Source: Gp7-AA10 sp035636095
Lineage (GTDB): Bacteria; Acidobacteriota; Thermoanaerobaculia; Gp7-AA8
Direction: 5' to 3'
Assembly: GCA_035636095.1 (NCBI GenBank)
Contig: DASPZU010000087.1
Location: 1-64,000, forward strand
Length of the DNA: 64,000 nucleotides
The translations under genes and the position numbers were made by a program. Position 1 is the stretch's first letter; every line of letters starts with the position of its first letter. This document shows positions 1-8,353 of this stretch, one piece after another. Below the pieces are notes generated by a model. The model was not told the origin of the DNA and did not search any database. It was given only the letters and a program-made list of their open reading frames with translations.

Positions 1-597
1 GGCTCCTATACCCGTTACAACTACGCGCAGGGTCACATGATGCGCTGGTCGAGCAGCGGCCAGTATCTCGATACCGCTGCACCATGGGGCGGGTTCCAGT
101 TCGGATGGGATACGACGCCGGCGATCTTTTCCACCGGCACGGGGTTCGCCGTGATCACGAAAGAGAATCACTACAGCGGCCTAGGCTCGTATTGCAATGA
201 CGCGACGATCTGTCCAATCGATCGCAACGCGACCGATCCTGCGTATCCCGAGCAGTTCTTCATCACCTCGCTGACGCCCGATCTACAAATCAACTGGCGA
301 TTTCAGAACACGAATACGCTGAGCTGCACGCGTAACTCCGACGGCTCGCTGTCATGCACGTCGGATCACCCCAACAGCTTCGAGTGGTGCGTGAACGCGC
401 CTGCGGTCGACAAGAAGGGAATTGTTTTCGCGAACAGTGAAGACGGCAATCTGTACATGATCGATCGGAACGGTCGCCTGGTGAATCAGGTCTTCACGAA
501 TCTGGCGATCGGCGCGGCCTACACGCCGCTGTCGATCGGTCCGGACGGGAAGATCTACACGCAGAACGACGGCAAGTTGTTCGTCACAGGAAACTAG
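1..597 (+). CDS. C-terminal part of a beta-propeller/PQQ-like repeat protein (5' truncated by window)
   Basis: The reading frame is open from base 1 to a TAG at 595-597, so the gene starts before the window. The visible 198 residues carry repeated blade-like motifs, such as GIVFANSEDGNLYMIDRNG and LSIGPDGKIYTQNDGKLFV, that resemble PQQ-type or SMP-30-like propeller blades. Four or more cysteines (CNDATIC, SCTR, SCTS, EWC) suggest an exported, disulfide-containing protein. The last 14 bases overlap the 3' end of the convergent receiver gene. The exact family and ligand cannot be told from the fragment. Confidence 0.6.
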   Translation, partial: GSYTRYNYAQGHMMRWSSSGQYLDTAAPWGGFQFGWDTTPAIFSTGTGFAVITKENHYSGLGSYCNDATICPIDRNATDPAYPEQFFITSLTPDLQINWRFQNTNTLSCTRNSDGSLSCTSDHPNSFEWCVNAPAVDKKGIVFANSEDGNLYMIDRNGRLVNQVFTNLAIGAAYTPLSIGPDGKIYTQNDGKLFVTGN

Positions 598-946
598 AAA
601 CTTTATCGGCGATCTCGCCGATGGAAATGGGGCGCCGCAGCAGGGCGCCCCATTTGAATTCTGCGCGCCATGGCGGTTCGGGAATGCCGGCGATTCCGAT
701 CACAGGGACGCCGACCTGAAACAACTGCGCAATTTCGTCGCGAGACGCATGGCGAAGGTCGACCACGATCAAATCAGGAAAGCGCGCGCCGAGGTGCGGC
801 AGGGCGTCGGAGGCGCGCAAATAACCGACAGCGTCGAAACCGCGCTCGATCAGCTCGGCGCGGAGCAGAGCTCGCGGCCACTGGTCGGGATCGATCACCC
901 ATACGACTGACACAGGTTCGTCACCTAACATGACCGATTGGGTCAT
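584..946 (-). CDS. stand-alone response-regulator receiver-like protein, degenerate
   Basis: A 120-residue protein with the alternating beta/alpha pattern of a CheY-like receiver. An early acidic segment (VIDPD) is followed by the strand LIVVDL, whose Asp matches the phospho-acceptor. The conserved Lys of the usual KP motif is replaced (LRRPIS), and the usual Thr/Ser position reads GIAG, so normal phosphorylation-driven switching is doubtful. It has no output domain. It is divergent from the TetR gene, and its ATG lies inside the first operator palindrome, so it may be co-repressed with the pump operon. An alternative ATG lies at 931. Confidence 0.6.
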   Translation of the reverse strand: MTQSVMLGDEPVSVVWVIDPDQWPRALLRAELIERGFDAVGYLRASDALPHLGARFPDLIVVDLRHASRDEIAQLFQVGVPVIGIAGIPEPPWRAEFKWGALLRRPISIGEIADKVSSFL

Positions 947-966
947 AAAATGACCCTTCGGTCATG
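929..966. promoter_or_regulatory. double palindromic operator for the TetR regulator
   Basis: Two close palindromes: TGACC-GATTG-GGTCA at 931-945 and TGACC-CTTC-GGTCA at 951-964. They fill the 17-bp gap between two divergent genes and overlap both start codons (CAT at 944-946, ATG at 964). Paired TGACC/GGTCA half-sites next to a tetR-type gene are typical autoregulatory operators. That the adjacent TetR protein binds here is an inference. Confidence 0.65.
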
Positions 967-1575
967 GCAGCACGCCAACTGCGAAGTCCGTGGGAATCTT
1001 ACAAGCGCCAGAGCATCCAGGAGGCGGTCATTCGCCTCATCTGTCGGGAGGGGCTGAAGAGCGTCACCATGGAGCGGGTGGCGCAGGAAGTCGGCATCGC
1101 CAAGGGAACCGTCTATCTCCACTATCGCGACAAACAGGAGCTGTTGGATGAAGTGAAGTCATCGGCCCTCGCGCCGATGATGAAGACGGTGGAGGAGATT
1201 CTGCGCGGCGACGGCACGCCCGACCGGCGGCTGCGGGCATTCGCTCTGGCTTACCTGACCTATTTCGACGAGCACCGCGATCTCTTTCGCGTCCTGATCT
1301 ACGAGCGCGAGGTCGTGCGCGTGCAGGGCAGCCGTTATCAAAGCGATCGCTACCGGCGTCTGATCGAGGCGACCGCCCGCGTCATCGGCGAAGCAGTGCG
1401 CCTGGGCGTCTTTCGGGAAGTCGATCCGCACATCGTGGCCGCGATGTTCGTCGAAGCGATGTTCGCGCTGATGAATCAGAGATTGCGCAGCGAGAAGCCC
1501 GCGCCGGTTGAACACGATGCCACGCTGCTGGGCGATGTTTTTATTCACGGACTCGAACGAAGGAGAAGGTCGTGA
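964..1575 (+). CDS. TetR/AcrR-family transcriptional repressor of the RND pump operon
   Basis: A 203-residue protein with an N-terminal TetR helix-turn-helix (about residues 20-65; recognisable run VAQEVGIAKGTVYLHYRDK) and an all-helical C-terminal ligand domain. The family represses efflux operons until a drug or metabolite binds. It is the first gene of TetR-TolC-adaptor-pump: its stop TGA overlaps the GTG start of the TolC gene, and a purine-rich ribosome site (aaggagaagg) lies just upstream of that junction. The operator at 931-964 overlaps its own start, which predicts autoregulation. Its start codon is part of the second palindrome, so little or no 5' leader is expected. Confidence 0.9.
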   Translation: MAARQLRSPWESYKRQSIQEAVIRLICREGLKSVTMERVAQEVGIAKGTVYLHYRDKQELLDEVKSSALAPMMKTVEEILRGDGTPDRRLRAFALAYLTYFDEHRDLFRVLIYEREVVRVQGSRYQSDRYRRLIEATARVIGEAVRLGVFREVDPHIVAAMFVEAMFALMNQRLRSEKPAPVEHDATLLGDVFIHGLERRRRS

Positions 1576-2963
1576 ATCGGGTTGCCTGGTTGCTCGGTTG
1601 CTGGGTTGCTGTCGCGTGCACCACCGCGCGCGATCCCGGCGTGAGCGCCACCCCCGCCGCCGCCTGGCCCGCCCCCGCCTCCGCTGTCCCGCCCCCCATC
1701 CCCAAGCCGGCGGCCACCGACCTCGGCGATCTGAACATGCCGCGCGCGATCGATCTGGCGTTGCAGAACAATCCCGACACGCGTACAGCGTGGTTGCAGG
1801 CGCGGCAGGCGCAGGCAGTTGTCGGAAGTCGTCGCTCGGCGTACTACCCGGAGGTCGACCTGAATGCCAGCTACACGCGTTCGCGTCAGGCAACACAAGG
1901 CGGCCGCACCATCTTCAACAGCACCACCTTCGGGCCACAACTCGTGGTGACATATCTATTGTTCGACTTCGGAGGGCGGGCGGCGCAGGTGGAGGAGGCC
2001 CGGCAGGCGCTGATCGTGGCCGATTTCACGCACAATCAACAGATTCAGAACGTCATCCTGCAGACCGAGCAGGCCTACTTCGGCTACCTCGACGCGAAGT
2101 CGCTGGTCGACGCGCAAAGCGCAACGATCAAAGAGCGGCAGACTAGCGTCGATGCGGCCGAGGCGCGGCACCGCGCCGGAGTGGCAACGATCAATGATGT
2201 GTTGCAGGCGCGCACCGCGCTGTCCCAGGCGCAGTTGACCTACGAGTCGCTGGGGCAGAACCTGCGCGTTTTCCAGGGAACGCTGGTGACTGCGATGGGG
2301 CTGCCCGTCACCACAAGATTCACGATCGGCACGCTGCCGAGCGAGATCCCCATTCAGGAAGTATCCACAGCCGTCGAGTCATTGATTACGCAAGCCGAGC
2401 AGCAGCGTCCCGACTTTGCAGCTTCGCGCTCGCTGGTGCAGGAAGCGGAGGCCCGCGTGCGCGAAGCGCGATCGGCGGGCTTGCCCACCGTCGGCTTCAC
2501 TGCCAATGCCAACCGGACGACTTTTCGAGGTGTGACCAGCGGAACAGCGACTCCGTATTCGTTCGGGGTCGCGATGCGATTCCCTCTGTTCACCGGATGG
2601 AGAACGCAGTTCGATCTGCACGCCGCGGAGCTCGGCGCCGACGTCGCCCGGGAAGGAGCGCGCAGCTTTCAGCAGCGTCTCGATCTGCAGGTTTGGAACA
2701 GCTACTACGGACTTTCAACAGCCGTGCAGCGCGTTCGTACCAGTCGTGATTTCCTCAGCACCGCGCAGCAGTCGGCGGACATGGCCGCGGACCGTTATCG
2801 CAGTGGCGTGGGGAGTATTCTCGACGTGCTGACGGCCGAGGCAGCGCTGGAGAGCGCGAGGGCACAGGAGATTCAGGCGCGGACGGATTGGTTCCTGGCA
2901 GTGGCGCAGCTGGCACACGACACGGGATCGCTGGAAGCACCGACACAGGAATCGACACGATGA
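1572..2963 (+). CDS. TolC-family outer membrane efflux lipoprotein
   Basis: A 463-residue outer membrane factor of the RND efflux system, forming the trimeric exit duct. The N-terminus looks like a lipoprotein signal (hydrophobic run ending VAVAC, Cys at residue 16), followed by a Pro/Ala-rich linker. The body shows two OEP repeats with TolC hallmarks such as LALQNNPD and RYRSGVGSILDVLTAEAALE. The GTG start overlaps the TetR stop (GTGA) and the TGA stop overlaps the adaptor ATG (ATGA), so the three genes are translationally coupled. Both couplings are directly visible. Confidence 0.9.
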   Translation: MNRVAWLLGCWVAVACTTARDPGVSATPAAAWPAPASAVPPPIPKPAATDLGDLNMPRAIDLALQNNPDTRTAWLQARQAQAVVGSRRSAYYPEVDLNASYTRSRQATQGGRTIFNSTTFGPQLVVTYLLFDFGGRAAQVEEARQALIVADFTHNQQIQNVILQTEQAYFGYLDAKSLVDAQSATIKERQTSVDAAEARHRAGVATINDVLQARTALSQAQLTYESLGQNLRVFQGTLVTAMGLPVTTRFTIGTLPSEIPIQEVSTAVESLITQAEQQRPDFAASRSLVQEAEARVREARSAGLPTVGFTANANRTTFRGVTSGTATPYSFGVAMRFPLFTGWRTQFDLHAAELGADVAREGARSFQQRLDLQVWNSYYGLSTAVQRVRTSRDFLSTAQQSADMAADRYRSGVGSILDVLTAEAALESARAQEIQARTDWFLAVAQLAHDTGSLEAPTQESTR

Positions 2964-4090
2964 AGGCAGAAGGCAGAAAGCAGAAGGCAGAAGTAATTCG
3001 GGCGTACTTGCGTCTTCTTACTTCTGCCTTCTGCCTTCTTACTTCTGCCTTTTGTTCCGGCTCGAAGCAGAAACCTGCCGACGAAAACGTGCCGGTCACG
3101 GTCGCGAAGGTCGAGCAGAAAGACGTGCCGTTGCAACTGAGCGCGATCGGAAACGTGCAAGCCTTTTCGACGGTGTCGATCCGCGCGCTGGTCGGCGGTC
3201 AGTTGACGCGCGTGTCGTTTCGCGAGGGCGATGACGTGCGCAAAGGGCAGCAGCTTTTCACGATCGATCCGCGACCGTTTGAGGCCGCCCTACAGCAGGC
3301 GCAGGCGAATCTCGCGCGCGATGAAGCGCAATATCGCAACGCGCAGTCCGAAGCGGTGCGCTATGCCGATCTGGTGAAGAAGGATTACGTCACCAAAGAA
3401 GAATACGAAAAGATCACCTCGGCCGCTGAGGCGGCCAAGGCCGTGGTGGCCGCCGATCACGCCGCCCTCGAAAATGCGCAGCTGCAGCTTTCGTACTGCA
3501 ACATCGTCGCGCCCATCGATGGCCGGACCGGCAGCCTGATGGTCCACGCCGGCAACGTGGTGCGGGCGAACGACACCAATGCGCTGGTCGTCATCAATCA
3601 GGTCTCGCCGGTCTACGTGCAGTTTGCGGTGCCGGAAGGGGAGCTGGCGCGGCTCCGCGCGCGTGGCGGACTAGGTGTTCCCGTGACCGCGTCACCGAAG
3701 CAAGGCGGATCGGCGATCGCGACCGGAAAGCTGAGTTTTATCGACAACGCAGTCGACACCGCCACCGGCACGATCGCGCTGAAGGCGGTTTTCGGCAATC
3801 AGGACCGGGCGCTATGGCCCGGACAATTCGTCAGCGTGGCGGTGACGCTGCAGGATCGTCCCAACGCTGTTGTTGTTCCGTCACAGGCGGTGCAGACGGG
3901 ACAGCGCGGACAATTTGTATATGTGGTCAGGGAGGATCGATCGATCGAGGTGCGGCCGGTCAAAGTCGCGGAGACGGTCGATCAGCAGAGCATCATCGAA
4001 ACAGGCGTCGGGCCGGGTGAAATGGTGGTAACTGATGGACAATTGCGGCTGACGCCCAAGAGTCACGTGGATGTGAAGAATGCGTTGTGA
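2960..4090 (+). CDS. RND efflux periplasmic adaptor (membrane fusion protein) with repeat-derived signal peptide
   Basis: A 376-residue HlyD/AcrA-type adaptor. The beta-barrel and lipoyl-type strands (ALVGGQLTRVSFREGDDVRKGQ), a helical hairpin (about residues 100-170) and the second lipoyl half (CNIVAPIDGRTG) are in the usual order. It bridges the TolC duct and the inner-membrane pump. The ATG at 2960 overlaps the TolC stop, which fixes the start. The first 32 residues are encoded by the inverted heptamer repeat at 2962-3053: the left arm gives a basic n-region (MKAEGRKQKAE) and the right arm the hydrophobic LLTSAFCLLTSAFC. Cleavage could follow A-F-C at 30-32. A strict lipobox is absent because Phe is at -1. 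Confidence 0.9.
   Translation: MKAEGRKQKAEVIRAYLRLLTSAFCLLTSAFCSGSKQKPADENVPVTVAKVEQKDVPLQLSAIGNVQAFSTVSIRALVGGQLTRVSFREGDDVRKGQQLFTIDPRPFEAALQQAQANLARDEAQYRNAQSEAVRYADLVKKDYVTKEEYEKITSAAEAAKAVVAADHAALENAQLQLSYCNIVAPIDGRTGSLMVHAGNVVRANDTNALVVINQVSPVYVQFAVPEGELARLRARGGLGVPVTASPKQGGSAIATGKLSFIDNAVDTATGTIALKAVFGNQDRALWPGQFVSVAVTLQDRPNAVVVPSQAVQTGQRGQFVYVVREDRSIEVRPVKVAETVDQQSIIETGVGPGEMVVTDGQLRLTPKSHVDVKNAL
2962..3053. repeat. inverted GGCAGAA heptamer hairpin, coding (signal peptide of the adaptor)
   Basis: The left arm (2962-2993) is about four imperfect GAAGGCA units; the right arm (3021-3053) is their reverse complement in TTCTGCC units, with a 27-nt loop. The whole element lies inside the adaptor reading frame. 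The same unit recurs at 15224-15310, 15690-15727 and 58183-58232. Confidence 0.9.
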
Positions 4091-4159
4091 GTCCTGAGTG
4101 CTGAGTCCTGAGTCCTGAGTGGTCGGGACTCAGGACTCAGCACTCAGGACTCAGGACTT
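4091..4159. repeat. inverted CTCAGGA heptamer hairpin between adaptor and pump genes
   Basis: GTCCTGA-type units run from the base after the adaptor stop (4088-4090) for about 30 nt. After a short GGTCGG loop come the complementary ACTCAGG units up to 4159, four bases before the pump ATG. It can form a long hairpin in the middle of the operon. Related copies are at 8929, 20235 and 58953. Confidence 0.9.
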
Positions 4160-4162
4160 AAG

Positions 4163-7100
4163 ATGAACATCGCCGCCATCTTCATCAGACGCCCGGTCAT
4201 GACCACCCTGGTCATGCTGGCGATTCTTCTGTTCGGCGCCATGGCTTACCGCAAGCTTCCGGTCAGCGACCTGCCCAACGTTGATTTCCCGACCATTCAG
4301 GTTTCAGCGAACCTGCCGGGAGCGAACCCGGAGACGATGGCGTCGTCGGTTGCCACGCCGCTGGAGCGGCAGTTCTCGACCATCGCCGGCCTCGACTCCA
4401 TGATCTCGTCGAGCACCCTGGGCGGCACTTCCATCACGCTGCAGTTCAATCTCAGCCGCAACATCGACGCGGCCGCGCAGGACGTGCAGGCGGCCATCGC
4501 CGCGGCGGCGCGCCAGCTTCCGCCTAACATGCCCGCGCCGCCGTCCTACAACAAAGTCAATCCGGCGGATCAGCCGGTGCTCTTTCTGGCGATCAACTCC
4601 GACACCATGCCGTTGTATGAGCTGAACGAATACGCCGACACGATGATGGCGCAGCGCATCTCGACGGTCCAGGGCGTGGCGCAGGTCTCGGTGTTCGGCT
4701 CCGCGAAGTATGCCGTTCGCATTCAGCTCGACCCGCGGCAGCTGGCGTCGCGCGGGATCGGGATCGATGAGGTCGTCACGGCCATCCGCAACAGCAACGT
4801 CAATCTGCCCACCGGCATCATGTACGGTCCGAACCTGAACTACACCGTCCAGGCCAACGGACAGCTCCTCCGCGCTTCCGACTATCGCTCCCTGGTGGTC
4901 GCGTATCGCAAGGGCGCGCCGGTGCATCTCCAGGATCTGGGCAGCGTCATCGACGACATCGAGCAGAATCAATCGGCGGCCTGGTTCAAAGACAAGCGCG
5001 CCATGATCCTGGCGATTCAGAAACAGCCGGGGACGAACACCGTTGAAGTTTCCGACCGCGTCCGCGCTCTGCTTCCGAAGTTTCGCCAGGAGCTTCCGGC
5101 GTCGGTCAACCTCGATATCCACCGTGACCGCGCGGATTCGATCCGCGCATCGGTCGCCGACGTCAAGTTCACGCTGCTCCTGACGCTGTGCCTGGTCATC
5201 CTGGTGATCTTCCTGTTCCTGCGCAACGTTTCCGCGACCGTCATTCCGAGTCTGGCGCTGCCGATGTCGATCATCGGGACTTTCGCGGTGATGTATCTGC
5301 TCGACTACTCGCTCGACAACCTGTCGCTGATGGCGCTCACGCTGTCGGTCGGATTCGTGGTCGACGACGCCATCGTCATGCTCGAGAACATCGTCCGCCA
5401 CATGGAGATGGGCGAGAAGCCGATGGAGGCCGCCTTCAAGGGCTCGCGCGAGATCGGATTCACGATTCTGTCGATGACGATCTCGCTGGCGGCGGTCTTC
5501 ATCCCGATCCTCTTCATGGGTGGAATCCTGGGCCGTCTTTTCCACGAATTCGCGGTCACCATCGGCGCCGCGATTCTGGTGTCGGGTTTCGTTTCCCTCA
5601 CGCTCACACCGCTTCTCAGCTCGCGATTCATTCGGCCGCATCAGGGCGAGCGACACGGCCGCCTGTACAACATGTTCGAGCGCTTCTTCGATGGCATGCT
5701 GGCGTTCTACAAGCGCGGACTGACGTCGGCCATGCGGCACCGCTTCGCGGTCCTGATGGGATCGCTGGTTGTGCTGGTTGCGACAGTCGCGCTCTTCCAA
5801 TTCATCCCGAAAGGTTTCATCCCGCAGGAAGACCAGGGACAGATACAGATCACGCTGGAAGCGGCGCAAGGCATCTCGATCCAGGAGATGATGAGGCACG
5901 AGCTGGTCGCGATGGATATCGTCCTGAAGAATCCGAACGTCGCGACATTTTTCGCGCGCGTGGGCGGCGGGCGTGGCTCGGGCAACAGCGGTTTCATCTC
6001 CATCCGCACCGTTCCGAAAAACGCCCGGAAAGACTCGCTCGACGATATCGTCGCCGAGCTGCGTCCGAAGCTCAACGCGATTCCGGGCGTTCGCGTTTAC
6101 CTGACCATCCCCCCGCCCATCAACATCGGCGGCCGCGGCGGCTCATCGAGCTACCAGTACACGATGTATGGGGCGGACACGAAAGTCCTCTACCCCGCGT
6201 CGGACAAAATGTTGGACAAGATGCGGCAGATGCCCGCGATCTCGGATGTTCAGACCGATCTGCTGATCAAGAATCCAACCGTCATCGTCGACGTCGACCG
6301 GCAGAAAGCCGCCTCTCTCGGCCTCGACGTGATGGACATCGAAGACGCGCTCTACTCGGCATACGGGACGCGGCAGGTGTCGACGATTTACGCGACCAAC
6401 AACACCTATCAGGTGATCATGGAGCTGCAGCCGGAGTTTCAGGCATCTCCGCGGGCGCTGTCGCTGCTCTATGTTCGGTCGAACTCCGGACAACTCGTTC
6501 CGCTGGCTGCGGTAGCGTCGGTCAAACCGACATTCGGTCCCACGGCCGTCAATCATTCCGGACAGTTGCCGTCGGTGACCATCTCCTTCGCGCTGAAACC
6601 GGGGTACGCGCTTGGACAGGCTTTCGATGAGATCAACACAACCGCGAAGGCGACACTGCCCGCGACGGTGAACGCCAACTTCCAGGGAACGGCGCAGGCC
6701 TTCCAGTCGTCGCTGCAGGGACTCGGATTGCTCCTCATCATCGCCATCGCCGTGATCTACATGGTCCTCGGCATCCTTTATGAGAGTTTCATTCACCCCC
6801 TGACGATTCTGTCGGCGCTGCCCTTCGCCGGGTTCGGCGCCCTGCTGACTCTCATGGTCTTCCGCGTCGACCTTTCGATCTATGCCTTCGTCGGCATCAT
6901 CATGCTGGTCGGTCTGGTGAAGAAGAACGGCATCATGATGATCGACTTTGCGATCGAAGCGCAGAAGCAGGGTAAGAGTCCCGAAGAAGCGATTTACGAA
7001 GCGTGCGTGGTGCGGTTCCGTCCGATCATGATGACGACCATGTCCGCGCTGATGGGCACTCTGCCGATCGCGCTTGGTTTCGGCGCCGGCGCGGAATCGC

Positions 7101-7318
7101 GACGCCCGCTGGGTCTCGCCGTCGTCGGCGGGCTGCTGTTCTCGCAGACCCTCACCCTCTACGTCACGCCGGTCTTCTATCTGTATATGGAGAAGCTGCG
7201 CCGCAAACCGAAGGCCGAGGAGCCGCCGCACATCGAGGAAGTCCCCTACGAGCCGGAGCGTGAGCGCGAGCCCGCCAGCGTAGCCTTCCGCGGCGCTGTT
7301 CCGGCGCCGACCTCGTAA
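4163..7318 (+). CDS. RND-family multidrug efflux inner membrane transporter (HAE1/MdtB-MdtC-like)
   Basis: A 1051-residue proton-driven pump. The N-terminus (FIRRPVMTTLVMLAILLFG) and the following PVSDLPNVDFPTIQVSA segment are characteristic of the MdtB/MdtC/HAE1 branch. There are two repeats, each of one TM helix, a large periplasmic loop and a block of TM helices. The TM4 proton relay is intact (GFVVDDAIVMLENI). The C-terminal tail is charged and cytoplasmic (EEPPHIEEVPYEPERERE). With the TolC and adaptor genes it makes a complete tripartite efflux system under the TetR gene. The CTCAGGA hairpin upstream may tune its expression relative to the adaptor. Substrate is unknown. Confidence 0.93.
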   Translation: MNIAAIFIRRPVMTTLVMLAILLFGAMAYRKLPVSDLPNVDFPTIQVSANLPGANPETMASSVATPLERQFSTIAGLDSMISSSTLGGTSITLQFNLSRNIDAAAQDVQAAIAAAARQLPPNMPAPPSYNKVNPADQPVLFLAINSDTMPLYELNEYADTMMAQRISTVQGVAQVSVFGSAKYAVRIQLDPRQLASRGIGIDEVVTAIRNSNVNLPTGIMYGPNLNYTVQANGQLLRASDYRSLVVAYRKGAPVHLQDLGSVIDDIEQNQSAAWFKDKRAMILAIQKQPGTNTVEVSDRVRALLPKFRQELPASVNLDIHRDRADSIRASVADVKFTLLLTLCLVILVIFLFLRNVSATVIPSLALPMSIIGTFAVMYLLDYSLDNLSLMALTLSVGFVVDDAIVMLENIVRHMEMGEKPMEAAFKGSREIGFTILSMTISLAAVFIPILFMGGILGRLFHEFAVTIGAAILVSGFVSLTLTPLLSSRFIRPHQGERHGRLYNMFERFFDGMLAFYKRGLTSAMRHRFAVLMGSLVVLVATVALFQFIPKGFIPQEDQGQIQITLEAAQGISIQEMMRHELVAMDIVLKNPNVATFFARVGGGRGSGNSGFISIRTVPKNARKDSLDDIVAELRPKLNAIPGVRVYLTIPPPINIGGRGGSSSYQYTMYGADTKVLYPASDKMLDKMRQMPAISDVQTDLLIKNPTVIVDVDRQKAASLGLDVMDIEDALYSAYGTRQVSTIYATNNTYQVIMELQPEFQASPRALSLLYVRSNSGQLVPLAAVASVKPTFGPTAVNHSGQLPSVTISFALKPGYALGQAFDEINTTAKATLPATVNANFQGTAQAFQSSLQGLGLLLIIAIAVIYMVLGILYESFIHPLTILSALPFAGFGALLTLMVFRVDLSIYAFVGIIMLVGLVKKNGIMMIDFAIEAQKQGKSPEEAIYEACVVRFRPIMMTTMSALMGTLPIALGFGAGAESRRPLGLAVVGGLLFSQTLTLYVTPVFYLYMEKLRRKPKAEEPPHIEEVPYEPEREREPASVAFRGAVPAPTS

Positions 7319-7360
7319 CGCTGCCGTACCATTCCGTCAGGACACCCCGCGGAGGCGGTC

Positions 7361-8353
7361 ATGCGCGCATTCTCTGTCTTGGTCGCGGCTTTTCTGATCC
7401 TTGGTCCTGCAAACGGGGCCGAACCCTTGCGGCGACGCGTCGTGCAACCGCCGCGCAACTCGGCATGCGCGCAGGCGGTGGTGGTGCAGCCAATCGAATT
7501 GAATTGGCTGGTTCTGAGCGGCGATACGTTCTTTCTTTCCGATCGCACCTTCGGAATAAAAAAAGCCCCGAAAAGTGGCGGAATACCCTTGCCGGTCTCC
7601 CCGAAGATCGGCCTGGACATCCCACAAATTGCCGTCGATGAGACGTCGATCTACTTCATCACCGTGGATGACGCGACGACCGGCAGTATCTACAGCGTGT
7701 CTAAGAATGGCGGAACGCCGAAGTTACTGGCGACGAAGCTTGCCGCGCCAATCGACCTGGCACTCGACGCAACGTCGGTGTACTGGGCGAATCTCGGTAC
7801 TTTGATGGGAGACGATATTGCCGCTGACGGCAGCATCGAACGGATTCTCAAAAACGGGACTGGCCGCCAGGTCCTGGCCGATAAGCTGAGCACGCCGTCG
7901 AGTATCGCGCTCGACGACGCTGACGTCTATTTCTCGGAAGTGGGGTTGGGGACTGGCAATCCCAGTGCGGGACTCCGTCGTGTTTCAAAGTCAGGTGGCG
8001 CTGTGGCGAAGCTGATTGACGATTTCCCTCTCCTCACCGTCGCGAGCAGTGGCACCGACGTTATTTATTCTGGTTTGAGAAAAAACGCCGGTGTTTTCCG
8101 CGTGCCCAAAGCAGGAGGGACACCGCAGCTTCTTGCCGACGGCCTCCTTGGTCTGATGATTGTCGTGCGCGACGGCGTCGTCTATGCGTTCGTCGTCGAC
8201 GAGAACTCCAACGCGTTGATCGTCTCGGTTCCTTTGCTGGGCGGCACGCTGCGGGTCTTGCGCTCCGCCGATTTCGACAGCCGCTCCATCGCCGTCGACG
8301 ACTGCGCTGTTTATTACGGCCTCGAATTGAGCGTGCAGTGCACGCCGCACTAG
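7361..8353 (+). CDS. exported beta-propeller-like protein of unknown function
   Basis: A 330-residue protein with a Sec signal peptide (MRAFSVLVAAFLILGPANGA). It then carries repeats of about 45-50 residues with patterns like VDETSIYFIT, YSVSKNGGTPKLLA and LDATSVYWAN, the blade signature of DUF5050/YncE-like propellers. Three cysteines are spread over the sequence. It lies 43 bp after the pump gene on the same strand, with no clear terminator between, and its TAG overlaps the 3' end of the convergent RAYT gene. No catalytic motif is visible. Confidence 0.7.
   Translation: MRAFSVLVAAFLILGPANGAEPLRRRVVQPPRNSACAQAVVVQPIELNWLVLSGDTFFLSDRTFGIKKAPKSGGIPLPVSPKIGLDIPQIAVDETSIYFITVDDATTGSIYSVSKNGGTPKLLATKLAAPIDLALDATSVYWANLGTLMGDDIAADGSIERILKNGTGRQVLADKLSTPSSIALDDADVYFSEVGLGTGNPSAGLRRVSKSGGAVAKLIDDFPLLTVASSGTDVIYSGLRKNAGVFRVPKAGGTPQLLADGLLGLMIVVRDGVVYAFVVDENSNALIVSVPLLGGTLRVLRSADFDSRSIAVDDCAVYYGLELSVQCTPH

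Noticed and set aside
2888..2959. Upstream start for the adaptor gene inside tolC
   Set aside because: It would add 24 residues copied from tolC coding DNA ahead of the repeat; the ATGA overlap at 2960 is a better start.
4304..5899. Antisense frame of 531 residues in the RND pump gene
   Set aside because: Composition (Arg, His, Gln, Asp rich, no motif) is typical of the shadow strand of a GC-rich gene.
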